From: Paenibacillus dokdonensis
GTDB taxonomy: Bacteria; Bacillota; Bacilli; Paenibacillales; Paenibacillaceae
Assembly (NCBI RefSeq): GCF_004916975.1
Contig: NZ_STGQ01000001.1
Span: 2,653,939-2,717,938 of the forward strand
Direction: 5' to 3'
Length of the DNA: 64,000 bases
The position numbers and the translations under genes are program-made. The first letter of the stretch is position 1, and every line of letters begins with the position of its first letter. Below are positions 1-9,440 of the stretch, in pieces. The notes beneath the pieces were generated by a model. The model saw only the letters and a program-made list of their open reading frames with translations. It was not told the DNA's origin and did not search any database.

Positions 1-1
1 G

Positions 2-802
2 CTCCTGGCTTTTAAGGACTACAAGTTCAATAAAGGCATTCTGGGGAGTCCATGGGTCGGGCTGGAGTATTTCAAAACGTTCTTCAGTTCGTACCAAAGC
101 GGCCAGCTCGTGAAGAACACGCTGATCATTAGCGGAATGAAGCTGTTTCTGTACTTGCCGTTTCCGATTATCCTTGCGCTGATGTTCAACGAAATTCGTA
201 CCCGATGGTTCAAAAACGTATCGCAAAGCATCTTGTACCTGCCGCATTTTATTTCATGGGTCGTCGTTGTGGGGTTGCTCCAGCGGGTTTTGGCGCCGGA
301 CACGGGGCTCTTGAACCAGTTGATATCGGGCTTGGGCGGGGATGGCAGCACTTATTTTATGATGGAGCCGAAATACTTTTACCAAATTATGTTTGGCAGC
401 CACTTTTGGAAATCCATCGGTTGGGATTCGATCATTTATATGGCAGCGATTTCAGGTGTGAATCCAGACATGTACGAAGCAGCCAAAATGGACGGAGCCA
501 GCAAGTTCCGGGAAATCTGGAATATTACGCTTCCATCCATCACGCCGACGGTGGTTATCCTGTTCATCCTGTCGCTGGGCAATATTTTATCTGCGGGATT
601 CGACCAGCTTTATTTGCTTAGAACGCCTGGAAATATGGAGCTTTCGGATATTTTGGATACTTACATTATTCGTGTGGGACTGCAAAGCGGCCAATACGGA
701 TATGCAACAGCTGTCGGGATGCTGCAAGGGGTCATTGGGCTCGTACTGGTCGTTCTCGCGAACCGGATATCCCGTAAAGTTTCGGAAACTTCATTATGGT
801 GA
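2..802 (+). CDS. ABC sugar importer permease, LplB type (5' end outside window)
   Basis: Inner-membrane permease of a carbohydrate ABC importer. The reading frame is open from base 2, so the start lies upstream of the window; 266 residues are visible. The beginning reads like the conserved early part of LplB permeases (AFKDY, GSPWVGLEYF), and several hydrophobic segments follow. The cytoplasmic EAA loop that docks on the ATPase is at about residues 155-175 of the visible part (YEAAKMDGASKFREIW). The C-terminus ends in KVSETSLW, usual for this family. It is followed by its binding protein and the partner permease. No ATPase gene is present, as is normal for these Firmicutes importers, which share an MsmX-type ATPase. 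A GTG at 110 could be mistaken for the start, but the homologous sequence runs further upstream. Confidence 0.93.
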   Translation, partial: LLAFKDYKFNKGILGSPWVGLEYFKTFFSSYQSGQLVKNTLIISGMKLFLYLPFPIILALMFNEIRTRWFKNVSQSILYLPHFISWVVVVGLLQRVLAPDTGLLNQLISGLGGDGSTYFMMEPKYFYQIMFGSHFWKSIGWDSIIYMAAISGVNPDMYEAAKMDGASKFREIWNITLPSITPTVVILFILSLGNILSAGFDQLYLLRTPGNMELSDILDTYIIRVGLQSGQYGYATAVGMLQGVIGLVLVVLANRISRKVSETSLW

Positions 803-875
803 CGATACCATTTATTCATGGTGGGGGACGTCTTTAGACGTATTTCATAATAATCCAGTTAAAGGGGTAAAAGGC

Positions 876-2585
876 ATGGGGAAAAAATGGGCAAAGTTGT
901 TTGCAATTCCGCTGCTCGCGGCGATGTTTATTGCAGGTTGTTCCAGCGGCAGTGAAGACACCGGCAAAGAAAGCAAAGAGACAACCGTTTCGAACACCAA
1001 TAAGCCTGCAACCTGGATCGCGGACCGCAAAATTAAAGGACTTGTATTTATGGGTACCGATGATTACACCGAAGATATGAACCCGGAGATCAAAGCGAAG
1101 ATCAAGGAGCAAACGGGTATCGATTTCGAGATTGAGATCATGAAAGCCGACCATTCGATTGACGGCCTGATTGCCGGACTTGCAGCCAACGACCTGCCCG
1201 ATTTTATTGCGTTTTACTTGAATAACAGCGGCCGTCCGGAAATGCCTGTTCTTCTGAAAGCGGCGCGTGAAGGCATGTTTACCGATCTGACGCCGTTAAT
1301 CAAAGATACGAAGGTGTACAAAAAGTATCTGGAAGACGATTATTTGCCGATTGACACCAAATACGGTGTTATGTTCCGACCGGAATTCGAAGGTTCGACA
1401 TATCTTATGCATATGAACATTAACCGTGAAGGCGGCGCTGACACGCGGAAATACGTAGGCGGACCTTATATTCGCAAAGATATCGCTGAAGCGCTGAATA
1501 TCGAACCGAGCACCATTACAACGACAGATCAATTGTATGATTTGGCCAAAAAGATTCAAGCTGGGAACTTCAAAGACGATAACGGCAACCCGGTTACGCC
1601 AATTGGCCCTAGTTATTGGGGAGGACAGGAAGAGACCCGTCTGTTCGCGGATTTGGAATGGGGCGAATACGACCAGTTTATAAAGCAGGATAAGAGTGGA
1701 AATGTGCTTCATGAAGCGGAATCGCCTTATGTGATGAAAAAGATTGAGTTCGTGCAAAAGCTGCTGAAAGAAAAGCTGCTGCAGCCTGAGTTCTTCACGA
1801 TGGACGAAAGCCGCGCCACGGAAGGAGCGATCAACGGCACCTGGGCCATTATCGCGAATATGCACAACTATCAAGATTTTGTTCAGGATATGCACTATGT
1901 CCCAGTTGGTCCTTTGAACACGATCGACGGGCCTTACGAAATGCAGGTTGATTTCAAATCCGGCTATTCTGGATGGGCGATTCCGTCCACCACGAAAAAT
2001 CCGGAGGAGATTGTGAAATTTGCGGATTATCTGGCAAGCCGTGATGGTAAATTACTGTGGAAATACGGCCTCGAGGGCCGCGATTATACGCTCGATCAGG
2101 ACGGCAATCCGCTGGTGAAACAAGAGGTGCTTGACCTCAAGGCAAAAGATCCGAATGAAGCGAAGAAGCTGGGTTTTGGCGGCGTCGGTAATAACTGGGG
2201 CGATCTGCTTGGCAGCACAGACATCGACAATATGGCGGATTTTGGTGAGATGGAATATGGCGACAAACTGAAAAAAGACGCAGATTTAGGTGCGATAAAA
2301 ATCGCGGAGCTATGGAAATGGGATGAGAAACGCGCCAAAGCGGACGTCATTGACGGATACACCCCGAACTCCTTCTTGGGCGAGTTTGCTAAAGGAACCG
2401 AACTGAAGGCTGCATTTGATAATTACCGAGACAGCCTGGTCAAAGCTTATTACGCCAAGAGTATGGATGAAGCCAATAAAATTATTGAAAGTGCTCTCAA
2501 GCAAATGCGTTCCGCCGGGTTGGACGATTATCTGAAGCTTGTCGCAGAGAAAAATGCCGATCCAAAAACAAAAGTGAAATTCTAA
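876..2585 (+). CDS. ABC importer sugar-binding lipoprotein (LplA/YtcQ type)
   Basis: Extracellular substrate-binding lipoprotein of 569 residues, the solute receptor for the flanking permeases. It starts with a lipoprotein signal: lysines at 3-4, a hydrophobic core and the lipobox IAGC at about residues 20-23, followed by a Ser/Gly/Glu-rich linker. The length fits the large YtcQ/LplA family. The ATG at 876 is preceded by AAAGGGG at 861-867. An in-frame upstream extension to 672 exists, but it overlaps the permease gene and lacks a signal peptide, so it was rejected. The ligand cannot be read from sequence; the downstream iol genes suggest an inositol-containing or sugar compound. Confidence 0.93.
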   Translation: MGKKWAKLFAIPLLAAMFIAGCSSGSEDTGKESKETTVSNTNKPATWIADRKIKGLVFMGTDDYTEDMNPEIKAKIKEQTGIDFEIEIMKADHSIDGLIAGLAANDLPDFIAFYLNNSGRPEMPVLLKAAREGMFTDLTPLIKDTKVYKKYLEDDYLPIDTKYGVMFRPEFEGSTYLMHMNINREGGADTRKYVGGPYIRKDIAEALNIEPSTITTTDQLYDLAKKIQAGNFKDDNGNPVTPIGPSYWGGQEETRLFADLEWGEYDQFIKQDKSGNVLHEAESPYVMKKIEFVQKLLKEKLLQPEFFTMDESRATEGAINGTWAIIANMHNYQDFVQDMHYVPVGPLNTIDGPYEMQVDFKSGYSGWAIPSTTKNPEEIVKFADYLASRDGKLLWKYGLEGRDYTLDQDGNPLVKQEVLDLKAKDPNEAKKLGFGGVGNNWGDLLGSTDIDNMADFGEMEYGDKLKKDADLGAIKIAELWKWDEKRAKADVIDGYTPNSFLGEFAKGTELKAAFDNYRDSLVKAYYAKSMDEANKIIESALKQMRSAGLDDYLKLVAEKNADPKTKVKF

Positions 2586-2603
2586 GGATCGTAGGAACAG
2601 AGG

Positions 2604-2618
2604 CTTTTGCAAAATCCT
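2604..2618. repeat. Solo half-site of the TTTTGCAAAATCCT repeat
   Basis: CTTTTGCAAAATCCT matches 14 of 15 positions of the terminal repeat of the element at 5702-5823. It lies just after the binding-protein stop codon, between two genes of one operon. A weaker relative (TTTTTAGCAAAATCC) lies near 13921, also between genes. Confidence 0.4.
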
Positions 2619-2693
2619 AACCATTTAAAGAGATAGGCGGTTGTGTTCGCGGGTGAAGGCGGCCGCCTGCTCTTCTTAGGAGGACGGAGAAAA

Positions 2694-3602
2694 GTGGGGA
2701 AAGAATTTTATAGGCTTAGCGCTGGGGAGAAAATTTTCAAAGTCGTGAACTACTTGTTGATCATTGCACTTTGCTTATCGATCATTCTTCCTTTTCTCAA
2801 CATCTTTGCACTTGCGTTTAATCCCGGTAAAGATGCGGAGAGAGGCGGCATTTATTTTTGGCCCAGGATGTGGTCGTTTGAAAACTTCGGCAAGGTATTT
2901 GAAGCGGCGAATATCGGCCAGGCTTTTGCGATTTCGATTTTTCGTACGGTTGTTGGTACGGCTGCCAGCGTCTTTTTGACGGCAATGGCGGCATATGCTT
3001 TAAAGAGCAAGACGCTTCCGGGCGGCAAGTTTTTTACGATGTTCGTTTTTTTTACGATGTTGTTTAGCGGGGGAATCATCCCTTATTACATGCTCCTCAA
3101 ATCCATTCATTTGACCAATACGATTTGGGTATATGTTATCCCGAGCTTATATAGCGCATGGAATTTGATTATTATTCGCACGTTTTTTCAGCAGATCCAC
3201 CCCAGCTTGGAAGAATCGGCGCGAATTGATGGTTATAACGATTTCAGAATCTTTATGAAGATTATCCTCCCTTTAAGCAGACCTGTCATCGCCGTCATCA
3301 GTTTGTTTAATGCGGTTGGCCACTGGAATGATTGGTTTACCGGGGCTTTTTACGTCCGAAAAGCGGCCTTGCGTCCGCTCTCCACTTTGCTGCAGGAAAT
3401 GCTGACAAGCGCGGAGGCGATGCGGGACACATTAAATCAGGCGGCAGGCACAAATTACGATATGATCGAACGCATTCAGGTTACCAGCAATTCATTGAAA
3501 ATGGCGACGATTATTGTTGTCGTGACGCCGATCGTGATTATCTATCCTTTTGTACAGCGTTATTTTGCCAAGGGGATCATGATTGGTTCGATGAAAGAGT
3601 AG
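2694..3602 (+). CDS. ABC sugar importer permease, YtcP/LplC type
   Basis: Second permease subunit, 302 residues, with the arrangement of CUT1-family YtcP/LplC proteins: an N-terminal cytoplasmic stretch, then about six membrane segments. The EAA loop is near residues 170-190 (LEESARIDGYNDFRIF), and the C-terminus KGIMIGSMKE is typical. The GTG at 2694 was chosen because AGGAGG lies at 2678-2683 and the family begins just there; the longer frame to 2643 has no such site. It pairs with the permease at the window start and the lipoprotein between them. Confidence 0.92.
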   Translation: MGKEFYRLSAGEKIFKVVNYLLIIALCLSIILPFLNIFALAFNPGKDAERGGIYFWPRMWSFENFGKVFEAANIGQAFAISIFRTVVGTAASVFLTAMAAYALKSKTLPGGKFFTMFVFFTMLFSGGIIPYYMLLKSIHLTNTIWVYVIPSLYSAWNLIIIRTFFQQIHPSLEESARIDGYNDFRIFMKIILPLSRPVIAVISLFNAVGHWNDWFTGAFYVRKAALRPLSTLLQEMLTSAEAMRDTLNQAAGTNYDMIERIQVTSNSLKMATIIVVVTPIVIIYPFVQRYFAKGIMIGSMKE

Positions 3603-3623
3603 AAGCGGAGAGGGCGAGGACAC

Positions 3624-4511
3624 ATGAACATATTAAATCCATATCAATTAACAGGGCAGTGGCTGCGCGGAAGCTTCCACAATCACACGACAAACAGTGA
3701 CGGCTGGTTTCCGCTTGAAACGGTATATAAAATGTACGCTGAATATGATTTTCTCGGCATTTCCGACCATGATAAAATAACGGATCATAGAGGGAACAGA
3801 ACCATCAAGACTGTATTTGACGCAATTGAAGTGAGCAGTAAGCAGACCCATATGCTGCTCGTCAATCCGCCTCGGGACTTGATGGAGAACTATAGCAACG
3901 CGTTTACAATCGAAAACTATCAGCGCCATGTGGACCGTGCGGTCGATAACGGTGGCTTTGCCGTGCTGGTTCATCCAAACCGCTATTTCTCGAATTTTTG
4001 GGAATTGGAAGACATGCTCAAGCTGGAGCGTTATATTGGAATTGAAGTTTACAATGGGGACGGCAACCCGGAGTATGATATCGCGTTTGATAAATGGGAT
4101 GCCGTGTTGTCCTCGGGACGCAAGGTATGGGGGTTTGGCAACGACGATTCCCATGTTTACGGACAGGAAAAACGGGCCTGGAACATGGTGATGGCCAGCG
4201 AGAATACTCCCGAAGCGATTATCGAAGCCATCAAAGACGGTAATTTCTATGTCTCGACTGGCTATGGCTTTGATGCCATCCGCGTGGAAGGGGATACAGT
4301 TGTAGCCGATCTGCGTTCGAATGATTTGCTGGATAAAATGTATAAGTACGTCACGTTTTTCGGGAAAAATGGTGAAGTACTGCAGGAGTCTTCCGGCAGA
4401 ATCAAGCAGGCGAAATATGAGTGTAAGGGCGATGAAGGATACGTTCGTATCGCAGTTTATTTGGAAGGCGGTTATTCTGCTTTTTCCCAGCCGTTATTTG
4501 TCGTAAAATAA
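3624..4511 (+). CDS. PHP-domain phosphoesterase
   Basis: Predicted metal-dependent phosphoesterase of the PHP superfamily, 295 residues, cytoplasmic. The first metal motif is HNHTTNSDGW near residues 20-29, followed by GISDHDKI near residues 47-54; these supply the His/Asp ligands of the PHP centre. A later VHPN and the GNDDSH motif near 174-179 give the remaining ligands. It starts 22 bases after the permease stop, with a GGAGAGGGCGAGG ribosome site, so it is probably in the same transcript. Relatives act on small phosphorylated compounds, so removal of phosphate from an imported molecule is a reasonable inference. The actual substrate is unknown. Confidence 0.85.
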   Translation: MNILNPYQLTGQWLRGSFHNHTTNSDGWFPLETVYKMYAEYDFLGISDHDKITDHRGNRTIKTVFDAIEVSSKQTHMLLVNPPRDLMENYSNAFTIENYQRHVDRAVDNGGFAVLVHPNRYFSNFWELEDMLKLERYIGIEVYNGDGNPEYDIAFDKWDAVLSSGRKVWGFGNDDSHVYGQEKRAWNMVMASENTPEAIIEAIKDGNFYVSTGYGFDAIRVEGDTVVADLRSNDLLDKMYKYVTFFGKNGEVLQESSGRIKQAKYECKGDEGYVRIAVYLEGGYSAFSQPLFVVK

Positions 4512-4663
4512 AGGGATAACCAAAAGGGATGGAAGGCAAGCGGTGAATCCAATAAAGAATGAACTAGAGCGAGGCCCATGGCTCTCGAATCGGGAGACAG
4601 CAATGCACAGCTTTAGTTCAATCTGTACAGATAGCTTGGGAGTATTCGAATGGGGGAAGGGTT

Positions 4664-5674
4664 TTGCAGGCCAAGATTAAAGATGTAGCCAAACACGCAG
4701 GTGTTTCCGTGACGACGGTATCCAGAGTGTTAAACGGAGAAAAATATGTCAAGGACGATCTCAAAGCAAAAGTGAATAAAGCCATTGAAGAATTGGGATA
4801 TGCTCCGAGCCATATTGCCCGCAGTTTGGTACGCAAAAAAACGAATCTGATTGGTGTCATTGTGCCGGATCTTACTTCTAGTTTTTATTCGACCATACTG
4901 AGCAGCATCGAAGAGAGGGCTACCGCAAACGATTACAATTTGCTTGTATGCAACATTAATGAAGATATCGACAAAGAGCTGAAATATTTGAACGTGTGCC
5001 AGGAAATGCGGGTTGAAGGCATTATTATCATGCACGAGAAAATCAACGAGCAGATTCGCCAGTTTATCCACAAAATAGATATACCTGTCATTTTCTCCAG
5101 CGTGAAGCCGATGGATCAAAATTTAATTTCGGTCATTATCGACGACTATCAAGCTGCCTATGACGCGACGAAATATTTGATTGAGCTTGGGCATGAAACA
5201 ATCGGGTTTATCGGCGGGGACATGCGGGACATCACTTCGGGCCAAAACCGGTACAGCGGGTACCGGAATGCGATGGCCGATTCAGGAAAAAAGCTTGTAT
5301 TTGAACATATTCGCTTCGGGGACTACAAGGTGAAAAGCGGCTATGACCTGATGGAAGAAATATTGAGCACAGGAAACCCGCCTACGGCGGTGTTTGCCGT
5401 CAGTGACGATATGGCGGTCGGCGCCATGAATTGCCTCAGGGATCACCATTTGAACATCCCGGAAGATATATCGATCATGGGGTTTGACGGCAGCCAGCTG
5501 ACAGAGCTGGTCCGCCCGATGCTCACATCGATGGAGCAGCCGATTCGCCAGATGGGCGAGGTGACCATGGATGTGCTTTTGAAACTGATCGCCGGCGAGA
5601 CCGACCTGGCTGACGATATTGTGTTGGAGCATAATCTGGCAATGCGCGATAGCTGTATGAGCAAGATGGAGTAA
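4664..5674 (+). CDS. LacI-family transcriptional regulator
   Basis: DNA-binding repressor of 336 residues. The N-terminal helix-turn-helix reads IKDVAKHAGVSVTTVSRVLN, the LacI/GalR signature, followed by the hinge helix (APSHIARSLV) and a periplasmic-binding-protein-like effector domain with motifs such as IGFIGGD and the late VSDDMAVGAM. The start is TTG at 4664 with GGGGGAAGG at 4652-4660. The gene follows the PHP gene by about 150 bases and probably controls the importer and the kinase next to it. CTTTAGTTCAATCTGTACA at 4611-4629 recurs in similar form ahead of the next gene. Confidence 0.93.
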   Translation: MQAKIKDVAKHAGVSVTTVSRVLNGEKYVKDDLKAKVNKAIEELGYAPSHIARSLVRKKTNLIGVIVPDLTSSFYSTILSSIEERATANDYNLLVCNINEDIDKELKYLNVCQEMRVEGIIIMHEKINEQIRQFIHKIDIPVIFSSVKPMDQNLISVIIDDYQAAYDATKYLIELGHETIGFIGGDMRDITSGQNRYSGYRNAMADSGKKLVFEHIRFGDYKVKSGYDLMEEILSTGNPPTAVFAVSDDMAVGAMNCLRDHHLNIPEDISIMGFDGSQLTELVRPMLTSMEQPIRQMGEVTMDVLLKLIAGETDLADDIVLEHNLAMRDSCMSKME

Positions 5675-5701
5675 GTCGAAATGGTATTTGATGAAGAGGA
5701 A

Positions 5702-5823
5702 AGGATTTTGCAAAAATGCAATTGAAGCTGCTTTAGGGGAGCGGCATGCAATGAACGCACATACCCGTTTCGATCTGGAACCGTGCTGAAGAGGAGCCGC
5801 TTTTTGGATTTTTGCAAAATCCT
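5702..5823. repeat. MITE-like intergenic repeat with 15-bp terminal inverted repeats
   Basis: The left end AGGATTTTGCAAAAA (5702-5716) and the right end TTTTTGCAAAATCCT (5809-5823) are perfect reverse complements, enclosing 92 bases without a credible ORF. The whole fits in a 122-base non-autonomous repeat unit. Partial copies of the end sequence occur at 2604-2618 and near 13921. It sits between the LacI gene and the sugar kinase gene and could form a long hairpin in RNA. Confidence 0.6.
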
Positions 5824-5950
5824 CAAGCCATAAAACAGCCATATAATGAATTAAAGAAAGATACATCTCTGACACGGGAGTTCTGCGGATCAAGGGATGA
5901 CAAGGAACAAACTTTAATTCAATCTATGTAGTAAGAGGATGTGATCAAGT

Positions 5951-6913
5951 TTGAGCCCATATGATGTGATTGTAATCGGAGATGTAAATATCGATCTGGT
6001 TGTGGCAGGATGCAATGATATACCTGGACCTGGTCAAGAAGTGCTTGTATCAAACATGAGTCTTCATGTAGGCGGAGGGGCGGCTCTGTTTAGCCTCGCT
6101 CTGGCGAAGCTTGGAGTGAAGGTTGCCTTTCATGGTGTTCTTGGAGAAGATGACTTCGGCACATTGATCAGGAATCAATTTTCTCATTATGGAATCGATA
6201 CCAGATTTATTCGAACGAGCAGCATGAACAATACAGGGATATCAATTGCCATCAATCCGGAAAACGACCGTTCTTTTATTACCTATCAAGGCACGAATGC
6301 AGAATTAAGCTTGGATCAGCTTGATATGGAAAGCGCTTCACTCGGGCGTCATGTCCATCTGACAGGCTACCGCGGCAAAGAAAATCATCCGCAATATGTC
6401 GCAATGGCTCGCAAGCTCAAGGCACTCGGCTTAACGACCTCAATTGATGTTGGCTGGGATGATACCGGGGAATGGTATGCTGGAATATTCGAACTGATCA
6501 GGGAAGTGGACATCTCCTTCATGAACGAAACCGAGGCGGAGCATTATACCGGCTGTTCTGCGGCTAAAGACTGTATCCGGGAACTGTCGCAGCATAGCCG
6601 CCATGTCGTTCTGAAGCTGGGCGCGGAGGGCGCGGTGGCGGCGATTGCCGGCAAGGTGAACTATCGATCCGGTTTTCAGGTGCCTGTCAAAGATACGACC
6701 GGTGCAGGAGATTCCTTTAATGCAGGATATATCTACGGATTTCTGACAGGCAAACCGGCGGAGGAATGTCTCCTGTATGCCAATGCATGCGGAGCGATGT
6801 CCGTGAGTGCATATGGCGGAAGTACGGGGGTTCCGGATGGTGCAGCCTTGATGGAGTTCGTGACGGAGAAAGCCGGCCAGACGACGGATGGCTGGGAAGC
6901 GGCGGCATATTAG
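5951..6913 (+). CDS. PfkB-family carbohydrate kinase
   Basis: Cytoplasmic ribokinase-like sugar kinase, 320 residues. The N-terminal signature region contains GDVNIDLV and the glycine-rich GGGAA (about residues 38-42). The C-terminal PfkB signature DTTGAGDSFNAGY (about residues 238-250) carries the anion-hole glycines and the catalytic Asp. The start is TTG at 5951, with AAGAGGAT about 12 bases upstream. It is distinct from the iolC kinase downstream; the two differ in their N-terminal halves. Likely substrates are ribose-, fructose- or inositol-like sugars delivered by the importer; this cannot be resolved further from sequence. Confidence 0.88.
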   Translation: MSPYDVIVIGDVNIDLVVAGCNDIPGPGQEVLVSNMSLHVGGGAALFSLALAKLGVKVAFHGVLGEDDFGTLIRNQFSHYGIDTRFIRTSSMNNTGISIAINPENDRSFITYQGTNAELSLDQLDMESASLGRHVHLTGYRGKENHPQYVAMARKLKALGLTTSIDVGWDDTGEWYAGIFELIREVDISFMNETEAEHYTGCSAAKDCIRELSQHSRHVVLKLGAEGAVAAIAGKVNYRSGFQVPVKDTTGAGDSFNAGYIYGFLTGKPAEECLLYANACGAMSVSAYGGSTGVPDGAALMEFVTEKAGQTTDGWEAAAY

Positions 6914-7043
6914 CTTGTGGATTGAGCGGCAAAAGAGATTCAACATGTCAGGGAGCCGTAACAGCCGCTCCTATGATATTAATTCCATGATAAATATTGA
7001 GTTTATAATGACATCTATATTTATGACGAATGGAGGAATATGA

Positions 7044-7949
7044 ATGAGCGCCAGGCTAAAGTTTCGCGAAGATAAGACGTTTACGATTCTGCAATTGACA
7101 GATATGCATTATGGGAAGGATCAGGAGGAGGACCGGGAGAAAGACGCCAAAACGAAGGAGCTTGTTGAACGCGTTATTGCATCTGTACAACCGGACCATA
7201 TTGTTCTTACGGGAGACATGATCTGGAGTCATGGCGTCCCGGCTCCCAAGGATTCTTTTCGCAGGGCGATTGCTCCGGTCGTGGCTTCAGGAATTCCTTG
7301 GGCGGCCGTGTTTGGCAATCATGATGCGGAAGCGGGGGTAACCAGGGAAGAGCTGCTTGCCATCCAGCAGGAGCATGATCAATGTTTATCCGTTGCTGGC
7401 CCAGATGAAATTAACGGAATCGGGAACTATACGTTGATCGTGAAGGATCGGGCGGGAACATGTGAGTCCGCAGCGCTGTATTTCTTCGATTCCGGGATCG
7501 AGGCTCCGGAGCATATTGGCGGCTATGCCTGGATTCATCCGGATCAGGTGTACTGGTATACGCAGCAGTCGCAGCAAATTGCAGCGCGTAACGGAGGTCC
7601 GCTGCCTGCGCTTGCTTTCCTTCACATTCCGGTTCCTGAATATAACGAAGCCTGGAGCAGTGAACAAGTGACAGGTGTCAAAGAGGAAAACGTGGAATGC
7701 GCGAAAATCAATACGGGGTTGTTTGGCGCGATGGTTCATATGGGGGATGTGATGGGTACGTTTGCCGGGCATGACCATGACAACGACTATACCGGAGAGG
7801 TTCATGGCATTCGTCTTTGTTATGGGCGTGTCACCGGCTACAATACGTACGGCAAACTGCAAAGGGGCGCCCGTGTCATCCGGCTGCATGAAGGAAAACG
7901 CGGCTTTGAGACATGGATCGTCGAAGCGGATGGAGGTATCGTTCATTGA
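7044..7949 (+). CDS. Calcineurin-like metallophosphoesterase
   Basis: Predicted cytoplasmic metallophosphoesterase, 301 residues, with the full set of family metal motifs: DMHYG (residues about 20-24), GDMIWSHG (about 58-65), GNHDAE (about 91-96), a His in the middle region (FLHIPVPEY) and GHDHDND (about 241-247). There is no signal peptide. It belongs to the PRP1/YkuE-like group that hydrolyses phosphomonoesters or diesters. ATG at 7044 follows TGGAGGAA at 7031-7038. A possible -10 box TATAAT is at 7004-7009, so a promoter for the iol run may lie here. Its end overlaps the next gene. Confidence 0.88.
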   Translation: MSARLKFREDKTFTILQLTDMHYGKDQEEDREKDAKTKELVERVIASVQPDHIVLTGDMIWSHGVPAPKDSFRRAIAPVVASGIPWAAVFGNHDAEAGVTREELLAIQQEHDQCLSVAGPDEINGIGNYTLIVKDRAGTCESAALYFFDSGIEAPEHIGGYAWIHPDQVYWYTQQSQQIAARNGGPLPALAFLHIPVPEYNEAWSSEQVTGVKEENVECAKINTGLFGAMVHMGDVMGTFAGHDHDNDYTGEVHGIRLCYGRVTGYNTYGKLQRGARVIRLHEGKRGFETWIVEADGGIVH

Positions 7950-9400
7950 AATTCGAGGTGAGCGATTCGAGTGTTGCACAGGTTGTCATTCTCCCGGTAT
8001 TCGTGGAGGATTTGCCGAAGTTGTCCAATGACGGTAAGACCGTGCGTAAGGATCGTCTGTTGCCGCATGTAGGGGCAAGGCATGGCGTCACCTGGATTAA
8101 TGCCCCTGCCGAAGATGAACCGGATCTGCTGATCCTCGGTATGGGCGAAGAAGCCAAGTTCAAGCCGTATATGATGCAGGAAGCAGCAGGAAATGCCAGC
8201 CGTGCGCTGCAGAAGGAACAACGCTCTAGTGCCGTCGTCACTTTCGAGGCGCTAGGGTCCCGCAAGATCCTGAGCGGTTGTATGCCCGCCGTGATTGCAG
8301 CTTGGGTGGAAGGTTCGCTGCTTGGAACGTATTCTTTTCATAAATATAAAAGCAGTGTCGCAGAGCAGGCAGAAACGACAATTATTTTTAAAAGTACAGC
8401 GGGTGCGGCATGGAAAGAAGCCATCCGCGTGGGGCAGATTCGTGCGGAAGGCACGATGTGGGCCCGCGATTTGACGAATGAACCTCCGAATGGCTTGCGT
8501 CCCCGTGATCTTGCGGAAAGGACGGCGGAAAGATTCGCCGGTACAAAAGCGCAGGTAGCCATCTATGAAGAGCCGGATCTGGAGCATCTTGGATTTGCAG
8601 GATTAACGGCGGTGGGGAGAGGCAGTATCCACCCGCCTGTATTTATCGAGGTTCGTTATTGTACGGATGAGACAAAACCTCTCATTGCGCTGATTGGCAA
8701 AGGGGTTACGTTCGATACGGGCGGGATCAGTCTGAAGCGGGATAATGACATCAGCGATATGCGGATGGATATGGCCGGAGCGGCAGCGGTGTTGGGCGCA
8801 CTGGATATCTTGGTCAGAAGCGGGGCGGAAGCGAATGTCGCCGTGTTGGTGCCGTCTGCGGAGAATAGTCCATCCGACCGGGCGCTTTTGCCTGGCGAAG
8901 TGATCCGCTATGCGAACGGGGTAACCGTTCAGGTCGGTAATACCGATTCCGAAGGAAGGCTTATTCTGGCGGATGCGCTTATATATGCGCACAGGATTGG
9001 CGCGAAACAAGCGATTGACCTTGCAACATTGACATATTCGGTCGTTGGCGCGCTGGGATCGAAAGTCGCGGCTGTGCTGGGAGACGACGAACTGGCTGAC
9101 GCTCTCCAGACCTCCGGGGAGCCTTCCGGCGAGCGTTTATGGCAGATGCCGCTGGTAGACGAATACGAAGCGTATATGCACAGCGATTATGCCGACGCAT
9201 GCAATATCAGCAGTGTCGGCGAAGCGGGGGTTATTACGTCATCCTTGTTTTTGCGCAAGTTTGTCCACCCTTCGCTGAAATGGACGCATATAGACATGAA
9301 TGGACCCAAAGAGAGTGCTTCCTGTACAGGCGAATTTGCTGTCGGAGCGACCGGGTTTGGAGCCCGCATGCTGGCTCATTATGTGACGAATCTATCTTAA
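7946..9400 (+). CDS. M17 leucyl aminopeptidase (PepA-like)
   Basis: Cytosolic leucyl-aminopeptidase family enzyme of 484 residues. It shows the catalytic core: [13 protein letters not shown] (metal-binding Lys and Asp and the catalytic Lys), the [10 protein letters not shown] motif, and [14 protein letters not shown], where the usual NTDAEGR signature has Ser for Ala. The TTG start at 7946 overlaps the TGA of the phosphoesterase (7947-7949), with GGAGG at 7932-7936, which implies translational coupling. An aminopeptidase inside an inositol operon is unusual; it may cleave an amide-linked substrate or have been recruited by chance. An upstream in-frame start at 7913 is possible but lacks a good ribosome site. 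Confidence 0.92.
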   Translation: MKFEVSDSSVAQVVILPVFVEDLPKLSNDGKTVRKDRLLPHVGARHGVTWINAPAEDEPDLLILGMGEEAKFKPYMMQEAAGNASRALQKEQRSSAVVTFEALGSRKILSGCMPAVIAAWVEGSLLGTYSFHKYKSSVAEQAETTIIFKSTAGAAWKEAIRVGQIRAEGTMWARDLTNEPPNGLRPRDLAERTAERFAGTKAQVAIYEEPDLEHLGFAGLTAVGRGSIHPPVFIEVRYCTDETKPLIALIGKGVTFDTGGISLKRDNDISDMRMDMAGAAAVLGALDILVRSGAEANVAVLVPSAENSPSDRALLPGEVIRYANGVTVQVGNTDSEGRLILADALIYAHRIGAKQAIDLATLTYSVVGALGSKVAAVLGDDELADALQTSGEPSGERLWQMPLVDEYEAYMHSDYADACNISSVGEAGVITSSLFLRKFVHPSLKWTHIDMNGPKESASCTGEFAVGATGFGARMLAHYVTNLS

Positions 9401-9440
9401 TTCGCAAGATGCGAAGAAGAAAAGCGAGGGGGAGAGAAGA

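Noticed and set aside
672..875. N-terminal extension of the binding protein
   Set aside because: Overlaps the permease gene in another frame and would bury the lipoprotein signal.
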